Shown piece by piece: positions 1 through 7,931 of a DNA stretch of 10,794 nucleotides (within the stretch, counting starts at the first letter, position 1; each line of letters begins with the position of its first letter). The notes beneath the pieces were generated by a model that saw only the letters and a list, made by a program, of their open reading frames with translations, made no database searches and was not told the DNA's origin. Source of the stretch: Aquamicrobium sp. (GTDB taxonomy: Bacteria > Pseudomonadota > Alphaproteobacteria > Rhizobiales > Rhizobiaceae); assembly GCA_014860725.1 (NCBI GenBank), contig JACZJD010000250.1, positions 1-10,794 on the forward strand, read 5' to 3'. The position numbers and the translations under genes were made by a program.

Positions 1-1448
1 ATCCAGACGGTCTTGGTCTGCAGGAATTCGTAGATCGCATCCTGCCCGTTCTCCCGCCCGAGGCCGGAGCGCTTGTAGCCGCCGAACGGCGCCATGAAGC
101 TGCCGGCCCGATAGGTGTTGATCCAGATCGACCCCGCCTGCAGCCGCTCCGACATGCGCAGCATCCGCCGCACGTCCCTGGTCCAGACGCCGGCGGCCAA
201 CCCGTAGGGGCTGTCGTTGGCGATCCGGACGGCCTCCTCATCGTCGTCGAAGCGGATCACCGACAGGACCGGGCCGAACACCTCCTCCCGCGCGATGCGC
301 ATGCCGTTGTCGACGCCGGCGAAGATCGTCGGCTGCACGAACCATCCTTCGCCGCAATCGCCGCCGGAGGCCGGGCCACCGCCCAGCACGCAGCGCGCAC
401 CCTCTCCGCGAGCGATGTCGATATAGTCCAGCACCTTGCGGTACTGATCGCGGGTGGTAACCGGGCCAACCTGCGTGCCCATATCCAGCGGGTCGCCCAG
501 ACGCGCCGACCCGGCGAAGGCGACGAGCTTCTCGAGGAACCGGTCGTGGATGGAGGAGTGCAGGAGCAGCCGCGAGCCGGCGATGCAGGTCTGGCCCGAG
601 GCGGCGAAGATGCCGGAGATCGCCCCCTTCACCGCGTCGTCGAGATCGGCGTCGGCGAAGACGATGTTGGGCGACTTGCCGCCCAGCTCCAGCGTGACGC
701 CCTTGAGCCCCCGGGCCGCGGCCTGATGGACGCGCAGCCCGGCCGGCTCGCCCCCGGTGAAGGCGACCTTGGCGACCTTGTCATGCGCGACCAGCGGCTC
801 GCCGACGTCGGGACCGAAACCGGTCACGACATTGACCACGCCCTTGGGAAATCCTGCCTCCTCGATCAGCCGGCAGAATTCGATCATCGAGACCGACGTG
901 TGCTCGGACGGCTTGATCACCACCGTGCAGCCGGCGGCCAGCGCCGGAGCGATCTTCCAGGTGGTCAGGAACAGCGGCGAGTTCCACGGCGTGATCGCGG
1001 CGACGACCCCGACCGGCTCGTGACGGGTGAAGACGAAATTCTGGGCCTTGTCGATCGGCAGCACCGCCCCTTCCAGCTTGTCGGCCAGGCCGCCGAAATA
1101 ATAGTACCATTCAGGAATGTAGCGAAGCTGCCCGGCCATCTCGGCGAGCAGCTTGCCGTTGTCGCGCACCTCGATCTCGGCCAGCCTCGCCGCGTCCCGC
1201 GCCACGAGGTCGCCCAGCCGCCGCAGCAGCGCGCCGCGCCGGGTGGCCGTCATGGTCGCCCACTCGCCTTCGCCGAAGGCCCTGTGTGCGGCCTCGACGG
1301 CCCGGTCGACATCCTCCCGCCCGCCACGCGCGACCAGCGCCCAAGGCCGACCGGTATAGGGGTTGAAGCTCTCGAACCAGTCGCCGGAGGCGGCCGGACA
1401 GAACTCGCCGTCGATATACATCGCATAGCGTGGCAGGGCGTCACTCAT
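1..1448 (-). CDS. NAD(P)-dependent aldehyde dehydrogenase (3' end cut by window edge)
   Basis: This aldehyde dehydrogenase superfamily enzyme oxidises an aldehyde to its acid with NAD(P)+. About 482 residues are visible and reading still continues at the left edge. Families of this type usually end within some ten residues of the final visible motif (QTKTVW), so only the tail is missing. Catalytic landmarks are in place: N156 in TPWNSP, K179 in IKPSE, general base E254 in LELGGKSP and nucleophile C288 in GQTCIAGS. The E-to-C spacing of 34 and N-to-K spacing of 23 equal those of classical ALDHs. The chosen ATG has GGAG six bases upstream. An in-frame ATG at 1472, with AGGAG upstream, would add eight residues (MRTHPEQL) and cannot be excluded. 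The gene follows the split 2-oxo-acid decarboxylase by 94 bp on the same strand, so the decarboxylase product is its likely substrate (inference). The exact aldehyde is not readable from sequence. Confidence 0.95.
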   Translation of the reverse strand, partial: MSDALPRYAMYIDGEFCPAASGDWFESFNPYTGRPWALVARGGREDVDRAVEAAHRAFGEGEWATMTATRRGALLRRLGDLVARDAARLAEIEVRDNGKLLAEMAGQLRYIPEWYYYFGGLADKLEGAVLPIDKAQNFVFTRHEPVGVVAAITPWNSPLFLTTWKIAPALAAGCTVVIKPSEHTSVSMIEFCRLIEEAGFPKGVVNVVTGFGPDVGEPLVAHDKVAKVAFTGGEPAGLRVHQAAARGLKGVTLELGGKSPNIVFADADLDDAVKGAISGIFAASGQTCIAGSRLLLHSSIHDRFLEKLVAFAGSARLGDPLDMGTQVGPVTTRDQYRKVLDYIDIARGEGARCVLGGGPASGGDCGEGWFVQPTIFAGVDNGMRIAREEVFGPVLSVIRFDDDEEAVRIANDSPYGLAAGVWTRDVRRMLRMSERLQAGSIWINTYRAGSFMAPFGGYKRSGLGRENGQDAIYEFLQTKTVW

Positions 1449-1512
1449 GAGTTGCTCCGGATGCGTGCGCATCGGCCTCTCCTGCTGTTGATGCCCATGC
1501 CCTCGGCAAGCG

Positions 1513-1528
1513 GCCCGCGGCCGCGGGC
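1513..1528. repeat. Perfect 16-bp GC palindrome between decarboxylase beta and ALDH genes
   Basis: GCCCGCGGCCGCGGGC is self-complementary over all 16 bases and lies in the 94-bp gap between two co-directional genes. In the transcript it could fold into a six-pair stem closed by a GGCC tetraloop. No U-tract follows, so a Rho-independent terminator is unlikely. An mRNA-stabilising or processing hairpin, or chance in GC-rich DNA, are the alternatives. Confidence 0.5.
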
Positions 1529-1542
1529 GCGGACCCTACGGC

Positions 1543-2169
1543 TCAGGCGTGGGGAAGCTGCGTCTTGCGGAACTGAACGCGGCAGACCGCGCCGTCGAGG
1601 TTCAGCTTCACCTTCGGCGCCTCCGTGGGCGCGACCGTCAGCAGCACGAAGGCGGTGCCGTTGCCTTCGCGCAGCATGCGCGAGGCGTTGGGGATCTCCT
1701 CCTGCTTCGATACGGTGCAGGTCATCTTGATGCCCGCGCCCTGCGCAAACTTCTCGATGTCGACGCCGCGATAGGTGTGCGTCTTCTGGAAGCCGGTCTC
1801 GCCGTAGTGGCCGTTGTCGACGCAGACGATCGACAGGTTCGGCGGGTTGATCACCCCGATCGAGCAGAGCGAGCCGAGGCTCATCAGCAGCTCGCCGTCG
1901 CCCGTCACCACCAGCACGCGCTTGTCCGGTCGCGCCAGCGCCAGGCCGAGGCCCATCATGCAGGCCGCCCCCATGGCCCCGCCGAGCCCGTAGAAATGAT
2001 CGCCCTGGTTGGTCAGCGCGGTCATGTCGTAGACGGCGCCGGCCAGGCCGCTGATGATCAAGAAATCCTCGTGCCGCCCGACCAGCTCGGGCACCGCCGT
2101 GCGGCGGTCGAGCACGAAGCGGGATGCAGCGCTTTCGGCCGCCCTTATTGCAGTCAGTTTCGAATTCAT
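1543..2169 (-). CDS. Split 2-oxo-acid decarboxylase, TPP-binding (beta) subunit, ComE/phosphonopyruvate decarboxylase-like
   Basis: This is the C-terminal half of a two-subunit thiamine-diphosphate decarboxylase of the sulfopyruvate/phosphonopyruvate decarboxylase type, 208 aa and comparable to stand-alone beta subunits. It binds the Mg-diphosphate end of TPP. The signature runs from GDG (residues 90-92, D91) to VDN (N119), followed by GHYGETG. An upstream glycine-rich stretch (YGLGGAMGAACMMGLGLALA, about 60-79) is typical of the TPP domain. It decarboxylates a 2-oxo acid to an aldehyde together with the alpha subunit. The start has GAGGG ten bases upstream and lies 12 bp after the alpha stop, so the two subunits are probably made in equal amounts. 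The aldehyde dehydrogenase downstream would take the product. Sulfopyruvate and phosphonopyruvate are the characterised substrates of relatives. No Xsc or phosphonatase gene is present here, so the real substrate remains open. Confidence 0.85.
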   Translation of the reverse strand: MNSKLTAIRAAESAASRFVLDRRTAVPELVGRHEDFLIISGLAGAVYDMTALTNQGDHFYGLGGAMGAACMMGLGLALARPDKRVLVVTGDGELLMSLGSLCSIGVINPPNLSIVCVDNGHYGETGFQKTHTYRGVDIEKFAQGAGIKMTCTVSKQEEIPNASRMLREGNGTAFVLLTVAPTEAPKVKLNLDGAVCRVQFRKTQLPHA

Positions 2170-2181
2170 AGCGACTATCCC

Positions 2182-2715
2182 TCAGAACTTCTTTGCGCCG
2201 AGCAGCTTCTGGGCGAGCAGGACGGCCACGCGCTGTTCGGACTGCCACACCATGGTGATGGCCGCGCCGGCGGTGGGGACGACGTCCTCGGGCCGCTCGA
2301 CCCGCAGGCAGATGACACCCATCGCCTTGAGCACGGGCTCGACCGCCTGCCCCATCGCGTATTGCCAGGGATTGCCCTCGCCATACTCGCCGCGCATCGT
2401 CACGAAGGTCAGGAACGGGAACTTCGATCCCTGCATCAGCGACAGCATGTTGATGCAGTTGCCGACGCCGCTGCTCTGCATCAGCAGCACCGAACGCGCC
2501 CCGCCGAGATCGGCGCCGGCGGCGAGCGCGACGCCTTCCTGTTCGCTGGCCAACGCCACGGAATGGGCGCCGGGATCATCGATCGAACGGTCTATCAGGA
2601 TGGCGTGGCCGGCGTCCGGCACGTAGGAGAACTGGGTTACGTTGTTCTGGCGCAGGAAATCATAGAGTTGATCCTGCCAGCGCGGTGGGGTCTGTTGGCT
2701 TGTCTGGGAACTCAT
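2182..2715 (-). CDS. Split 2-oxo-acid decarboxylase, PYR-domain (alpha) subunit, ComD-like
   Basis: This is the N-terminal half of the split TPP decarboxylase, 177 aa, the size of stand-alone sulfopyruvate decarboxylase alpha subunits. The PYR domain carries the glutamate that protonates the TPP aminopyrimidine, seen in LASEQEGVALAAG. By spacing to the final AxG, E58 is the likely residue and E60 lies next to it. Other family-like stretches are YVPDAGHAIL (about 31-40), LMQSSGVGNCINML (about 78-91) and the MRGEYGEGNPWQ loop (about 107-118), the region where ComD and phosphonopyruvate decarboxylases have an MRG motif. There is no middle domain, as expected for the split family. The start ATG has GAGG eight bases upstream. 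This is the first gene of a leftward unit whose predicted promoter and LacI-type operator lie at 2794-2837. Function as decarboxylase is well supported; the substrate is not. Confidence 0.85.
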   Translation of the reverse strand: MSSQTSQQTPPRWQDQLYDFLRQNNVTQFSYVPDAGHAILIDRSIDDPGAHSVALASEQEGVALAAGADLGGARSVLLMQSSGVGNCINMLSLMQGSKFPFLTFVTMRGEYGEGNPWQYAMGQAVEPVLKAMGVICLRVERPEDVVPTAGAAITMVWQSEQRVAVLLAQKLLGAKKF

Positions 2716-2793
2716 CGTTTATCCTCACGCCCTCTAGCGCGTGCTGTCGCGCTCGGCCCTGCGGCCGTTCGCTCGTTTTGTGTGAACGAAGCC

Positions 2794-2822
2794 ACTATGA
2801 CGGCGAGCGCCTAGCCCGTCAA
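2794..2822 (-). promoter_or_regulatory. Predicted sigma-70 promoter of the decarboxylase-ALDH unit
   Basis: On the minus strand, TTGACG (2822-2817) is followed after exactly 17 bases by CATAGT (2799-2794). The -35 matches five of six and the -10 four of six consensus positions. Transcription would start near 2787, leaving a leader of about 72 bases before the alpha-subunit ATG. A LacI-type operator ends two bases upstream of the -35 box. Predicted from sequence only. Confidence 0.55.
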
Positions 2823-2823
2823 G

Positions 2824-2837
2824 ATGGAACGTTTCAT
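2824..2837. promoter_or_regulatory. LacI-family operator O1 at the decarboxylase promoter
   Basis: ATGGAACGTTTCAT is a 14-bp inverted repeat with central CG and a single mismatched pair. Its core differs by one base from TGAAACGTTTCA, the sequence also approximated at 2982-2993 and 5255-5266. LacI-family proteins typically bind such A/T-flanked palindromes with a central CpG that the hinge helix intercalates. The centre lies about 43 bp upstream of the predicted start site. That position suits either blocking RNA polymerase or activating it. Confidence 0.65.
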
Positions 2838-2981
2838 AATTCCAAAGATGATCTCCGAGCCATGCCGGAATCAGGCGCTGAACCTTGGTTTCAGGGGTTT
2901 AAGAACGATTCCGGCCGGTTCCGAGGCATCTTTCGCAACCGAAACGGCATGCGGCAGACAGCGTCACCACCTTCCGTCTTA

Positions 2982-2993
2982 TGAAACGGTTCA
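2982..2993. promoter_or_regulatory. LacI-family operator O2, upstream auxiliary site
   Basis: TGAAACGGTTCA pairs at five of six positions around a central CG and differs by one base from the shared core TGAAACGTTTCA. It lies 18 bp beyond the regulator's stop codon. Its centre is 157 bp from that of O1, almost exactly 15 turns of B-DNA at 10.5 bp, so both sites would face the same side. It may act as a looping partner. No separate promoter was recognised next to it. Confidence 0.5.
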
Positions 2994-3011
2994 CGTGCTG
3001 GAATGCCCGCC

Positions 3012-4076
3012 TCAGGCTGGCGGCGGTGCGCAAGATCCGCGCATGATTATATCGGATGGGATCATCAGCCGCTTGGGCTGGGCTTCGCCCGCCGAGCGGA
3101 TGCGTTCGAGCGCGAAGCGCGCGGCGATGCGGCCGACTTTGGCATAGTCCCAGTCCTCGACGGTGATCGGCGGATCGTAGAGCTCGGCCAGCTCCGAGTT
3201 CAGCGTGCCGATCAGCGAGATGTCGCGCGGGATGGACAGGCCGCGCACGCGCACGGCCCTGAGCACACCCGGCAGCATCTCGATGCCGCCGGCGATGATG
3301 GCGGTCGGTCGCTCGGGCGAGGCGAGAAGCAGCGACGTCTCCTCGAAGCCGAACTCCGCCTCGAAGGTGCCCATGCGGATCATGCGCGGGTCCACCGGCA
3401 GGCCGGCCGCGGCGAGGCCCTCGCGAAAACCCTCGATGCGCGAACGCGCCGGGTAGAGCGAATCGCGGCCGGTGATCAGGGCAATTCGCCGGTGGCCGAG
3501 CTGGGCCAGCATGGCAGTCGCCTGGCGGATGGTGGTACGGTGGTCGACCGTGACCGAATCCGCCCAGTCCGGCCGCTCGCGGTCCATCAGCACCACCGGG
3601 AACTTCACCTTCCGGAGTTGGTCGAGCAGGCTCGTATCGTGCTCGGAATACTGGCTGAGCAGCAGGGCGTCGGCCTGTCGCGCCACCATCACCGAGATCA
3701 GTTCGCGCTCGCGCTCTTCCTTGCCCTCGGAGTTGGTGAGCAGGAGGGCGTAGCCGGCCTGCAGCAACACATCGTGCGCGGCCCGCACGAAGGCGGCGAG
3801 GCCGGGAATGTTGATGTCGCGGATGATGCAGCCAACCGTGCGCGAGGCGCGGCTGCGCATCGACTGCGCGACCGCGTTGGGCTGGAAGCCGAGTTGCTGG
3901 ATCGCCTTTTCCACCTTCGCCCGGATCTCGGGCGTCACCGAAGCATGTCCGTTCAGCACGCGCGAGACCGATCCGAGCGAGACGCCGGCCGCACTCGCGA
4001 CCTCGCGAATGGTCAGCACCGATTTCTTGTGTCCCGCGCCCTCGCTCGTCCGTTTCAAGAGGCCCCGCCTCGCCAT
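3012..4076 (-). CDS. LacI-family transcriptional regulator
   Basis: This 354-aa DNA-binding regulator of the LacI/GalR family is the probable controller of all three transcription units here. An N-terminal helix-turn-helix (TIREVASAAGVSLGSVSRVL, residues 22-41) follows an unusual basic leader of about 19 residues. VTPEIRAKVEKAIQQLGFQPNAVAQSM leads into the hinge helix, where Met73 stands in the place usually taken by the DNA-intercalating Leu. The periplasmic-binding-protein-like effector domain starts at TVGCIIRDINIPG (about 80-92) and runs to the end, with LGHRRIALITG and AIIAGG as typical strands. The start overlaps the end of the enolase-superfamily gene by 22 bp. The upstream RBS is weak, suggesting translational coupling. 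Being in a unit whose promoter carries the operator at 5251-5270 implies autoregulation. The effector is unknown and probably a pathway substrate or intermediate. Confidence 0.93.
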   Translation of the reverse strand: MARRGLLKRTSEGAGHKKSVLTIREVASAAGVSLGSVSRVLNGHASVTPEIRAKVEKAIQQLGFQPNAVAQSMRSRASRTVGCIIRDINIPGLAAFVRAAHDVLLQAGYALLLTNSEGKEERERELISVMVARQADALLLSQYSEHDTSLLDQLRKVKFPVVLMDRERPDWADSVTVDHRTTIRQATAMLAQLGHRRIALITGRDSLYPARSRIEGFREGLAAAGLPVDPRMIRMGTFEAEFGFEETSLLLASPERPTAIIAGGIEMLPGVLRAVRVRGLSIPRDISLIGTLNSELAELYDPPITVEDWDYAKVGRIAARFALERIRSAGEAQPKRLMIPSDIIMRGSCAPPPA

Positions 4077-5170
4077 ATGAGTGTTGCGGGTCCATGCCTA
4101 GCACGAAGGCCGACGCCCGTTCCATAGGGTACGAACACCTTACCGGCGTGATAGGTGACCCCGGGTGCGGGGTCGTCGAGGATGCCCATCGCGCCGTAGA
4201 GCTCCCCGAACGACGGTGAAAGCGCCATGGCCGCGTGGACGGCAACGGCGGTCGCAAGCCCGCCTTCGTTCATCTGGCCGACGACGTAGCGCACGCCGTG
4301 CCGGTCGAAGGCCCGGCCGATGGCGACCAGCGCCGCCACGCCGCCGGCCTTGGCGATCTTCAGATGCGCAGAGACCAGCCCGCCCAGCGCGCATGTCCGC
4401 TCGACGTCTTCCGGCGTGCGCAGGCCCTCGTCGATCATCACCGGCAGGCCGCATTCGCGCGCCACCCGCTCCAGCGCCGGCCAGTCGCCGATGCGCGTCG
4501 GCTGCTCGACATAGGCGACACCGTGATGGCGCAGCCGGTCGATCGCGGCCAGCGCCTCGTCCGCCCTCCAGGCGCCGTTGGCGTCCAGCGCCAGCTCGAC
4601 GGCGTCGCCATAGGTGGAGCGCAGCCAGCCGAGCCGGGCCTCGTCCTGTTCGATCGAGCCGATGCCAACGCGCAGCTTGATCTTGCGGAAGCCCGACCGG
4701 TAGTAAAGGGCGGCATTGGCACGCATCGCTTCGTCGCTGCCCCAGAAGACGCACTGGTTGCACGCCACGCCGTCGCTCCACGAGCCGCCGAGATATTCGG
4801 CCACGCTGAGGCCGGCCCGCCGCGCGAACAGGTCTGCCAACGCGTTCTCCACCAGCGCCTGGCTGATCCGCGGGGCCTGCGCCCTCTGCTCGGCGAAGGA
4901 GGCGGCGAAAGCGTCGAGCGAGCCGGACAGGTCGCAGCGTTCGAGCAGCGAAATGACGCCAGGCGTCACCTCCGCCTCCGGCGTGCCGGTGATGAATGCG
5001 ATGTTGGCGCGCACCTCGCCCTGGCCGAGAAGGCCAGAGGCGCGGTCCTCGATGTCGAGGAAAAGCTCATGCAGGCTCTCCACTCGCCCGGAGGCGGCGG
5101 TGTGAACCTCCTGCCCGGCGGGGTAGCTCAGGAAAGCTCTGTGGAGGCGCAGCGAGAGTCCGTTTTCCAT
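4055..5170 (-). CDS. Enolase-superfamily enzyme, muconate-lactonizing (MLE) subgroup, substrate unknown
   Basis: This 371-aa enzyme abstracts a proton alpha to a carboxylate and stabilises the enolate with Mg2+. The barrel shows the MLE-subgroup set: KIK (K163, K165), metal ligands D196 (LALDANGAW), E222 (YVEQP) and D247 (MIDEGL), the opposite lysine K271 in LKIAKAGG, and E302 in GQMNEGG. The KxK plus opposite-lysine arrangement is that of cycloisomerases, o-succinylbenzoate synthases and amino-acid or dipeptide epimerases. It differs from the mandelate-racemase sugar-acid dehydratases, which use a His-Asp dyad. The N-terminal capping domain spans roughly residues 1-130. The ATG at 5170 has AGGG seven bases upstream; an in-frame ATG at 5176 is too close to that RBS. 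The gene heads the leftward unit and overlaps the regulator. An epimerase or racemase preparing the pathway substrate is plausible, but function cannot be fixed from sequence. Confidence 0.9.
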   Translation of the reverse strand: MENGLSLRLHRAFLSYPAGQEVHTAASGRVESLHELFLDIEDRASGLLGQGEVRANIAFITGTPEAEVTPGVISLLERCDLSGSLDAFAASFAEQRAQAPRISQALVENALADLFARRAGLSVAEYLGGSWSDGVACNQCVFWGSDEAMRANAALYYRSGFRKIKLRVGIGSIEQDEARLGWLRSTYGDAVELALDANGAWRADEALAAIDRLRHHGVAYVEQPTRIGDWPALERVARECGLPVMIDEGLRTPEDVERTCALGGLVSAHLKIAKAGGVAALVAIGRAFDRHGVRYVVGQMNEGGLATAVAVHAAMALSPSFGELYGAMGILDDPAPGVTYHAGKVFVPYGTGVGLRARHGPATLIWRGGAS

Positions 5171-5225
5171 TGCCATGCCCTGCGGTTTCGGTCGTGCAGC
5201 CGGCGGCCGCGGCGGCATCCCCACC

Positions 5226-5250
5226 ACATAAGAGCAGCGATCACGCCTCG

Positions 5251-5254
<4 letters not shown>
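5226..5254 (-). promoter_or_regulatory. Predicted promoter of the enolase-superfamily/lacI-type unit
   Basis: On the minus strand, TTGACG (5254-5249) directly abuts the shared operator core and is followed after 17 bases by TTATGT (5231-5226), or after 18 by TATGTG. The -35 is good and the -10 poor. Transcription from near 5219 would give a leader of about 50 bases. It is a mirror image of the aminotransferase promoter on the other side of the operator. Confidence 0.4.
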
Positions 5255-6577
<1,323 letters not shown>

Positions 6578-6634
6578 ACGGCGAACCCCGAAGGTGGCGG
6601 CATCGTGAAGCGACGCGACATCCCATGCAAGGCG

Positions 6635-6682
6635 GCCGCCTTCCCGCACGCGGCGGGCGGCGGGGCGCGGCCGAAAGGCCGC
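6635..6682 (+). other. Two GC-rich hairpins in the aminotransferase/CoA-transferase gap
   Basis: The 146-bp gap between the aminotransferase and CoA-transferase genes is the longest within the rightward operon. It contains GCCGCC (6635-6640) able to pair with GGCGGC (6656-6661), and a perfect six-pair stem GCGGCC/GGCCGC closed by a GAAA tetraloop (6667-6682). No T-tract follows either. A processing or stabilising element setting different expression of the first gene is possible; chance in GC-rich DNA is the alternative. Confidence 0.4.
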
Positions 6683-6723
6683 CGGCCGGATCGCAACGAC
6701 AACAGGCCTGGAAAGGGCTGAGA

Positions 6724-7899
6724 ATGCAACCGACTTACGATCAGGGTGGCGGCGACGGCAAGAACAGGCCGCTCAGCGGCCTGTGCGTGGTCGAGATCTG
6801 CCACAGCGTGGCAGGCCCCTTCGCCGGCAGCATCCTGGCGCAGCTCGGCGCGGAGGTCATCAAGGTCGAGAACCCGCGTGGCGGCGACCATGCCCGCGGC
6901 TGGGGGCCGCCCTACTGGCATGGCACCGCCTCGGCCTTCCAGTCGATCAACCGTGACAAGAGCGGCATCACGGTCGACCTCGGCAATCCGGCCGAGGCCG
7001 TCCGGCTGAAACAGTTCATTCTGGACCAGGCCGACATCGTCATCCAGAACGTCAAGCCCGGCTCGATGGAGAAGTCGATCCTGTCGGGCAGCCGGCTCCG
7101 GCAGGAGAAGCCCTCGCTCATCTACTGCAATCTCGGCGCGTTCGGCGCACGCGGGCCGCTGTCGAGGCGTCCCGGCTACGATCCGCTGATGCAGGCGTTC
7201 GGCGGCATCATGAGCGTCACCGGCGAGGCCGACGGCAACCCGGTGCGGGTGGGGCCTGCCGTGATCGACATCGGCAGCGGCATGTGGGCCGTGATCGGCA
7301 TCCTGGCGGCCATCCACCGGCGCTCGGCGACCGGCGAGGGCTGCATAGTCGACACCTCGCTCTACGAAACCGCGATCGCCTGGATGACGATCCAGATCGC
7401 CGGATATCTATCCTCCGGGGAGGTGCGACCGCCGATGGGCTCGGCCATTCCCGAGATCGTGCCGCACCAGGCGTTCCGCACCAGCGACGGCTTCATCATG
7501 ATCGCGGCCGGCAATGACGGCCTGTTCTCGGCGCTGTGCAAGGTGCTCGGCTGCCCGGCGCTGGCGGAGGACGCGCGCTTTGCGAGCAATGACGGACGCG
7601 TGCGCAACCGTGGCGTCCTCGTGCCGATGATCGAGGAGATCATCGTGCGGCGGACCAATGCCGAATGGGCCGAGCTGCTGGACGCGGGCGGCGTGCCCAA
7701 CGCACCGATCCAGACCATCGACCAGGTGGTGGCCCATCCCCAGACGATCGAGCTCGGCGTGCTCCAGCAGGCGCCCGGCCTCGACATGCGGCTGGTCGGC
7801 CTGCCGCTGTCGTTCGACGGATTGCGTCCGCCCTTCCGCCGAACCGCACCCGCGCTCGGCGAGCACAACCGCGACCTGCTCGACACCGGCAGCGACTGA
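6724..7899 (+). CDS. Family III (CaiB/BaiF-type) CoA-transferase
   Basis: This 391-aa enzyme of the formyl-CoA transferase class moves CoA from a donor thioester such as succinyl-CoA to a carboxylic acid through acyl-Asp anhydride chemistry. The N-terminal stretch LSGLCVVEICHSVAGPFAGSILAQLGAEVIKVENP (about 18-52) is the family's CoA-binding start. The nucleophile is D153 in RPGYDPLMQAFGG. GCIVDTSLYE and the closing region with LGEHNRDLL are also typical. The start ATG has AAAGGG six bases upstream. Relatives activate oxalate, carnitine, mesaconate, itaconate, citramalate or C-C branched succinates. The acyl-CoA dehydrogenase and CitE-like lyase that follow imply a dicarboxylate that can be desaturated, hydrated and cleaved. 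The class is certain; the substrate is inferred. Confidence 0.93.
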   Translation: MQPTYDQGGGDGKNRPLSGLCVVEICHSVAGPFAGSILAQLGAEVIKVENPRGGDHARGWGPPYWHGTASAFQSINRDKSGITVDLGNPAEAVRLKQFILDQADIVIQNVKPGSMEKSILSGSRLRQEKPSLIYCNLGAFGARGPLSRRPGYDPLMQAFGGIMSVTGEADGNPVRVGPAVIDIGSGMWAVIGILAAIHRRSATGEGCIVDTSLYETAIAWMTIQIAGYLSSGEVRPPMGSAIPEIVPHQAFRTSDGFIMIAAGNDGLFSALCKVLGCPALAEDARFASNDGRVRNRGVLVPMIEEIIVRRTNAEWAELLDAGGVPNAPIQTIDQVVAHPQTIELGVLQQAPGLDMRLVGLPLSFDGLRPPFRRTAPALGEHNRDLLDTGSD

Positions 7900-7931
7900 C
7901 GCGCGGCCGCAGGCATGCAAGAGAAGACGAC

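Noticed and set aside
1..2715. Sulfopyruvate (cysteate) or phosphonopyruvate degradation module
   Set aside because: The decarboxylase family would allow it, but no Xsc, phosphonatase or sulfonate transporter is in the window, and the CoA-dependent half does not fit. Kept only as an alternative substrate class.
2990..3011. Possible Rho-independent terminator after the regulator gene
   Set aside because: Only a five-pair CCGCC/GGCGG stem with a seven-base loop can form and no T-tract follows.
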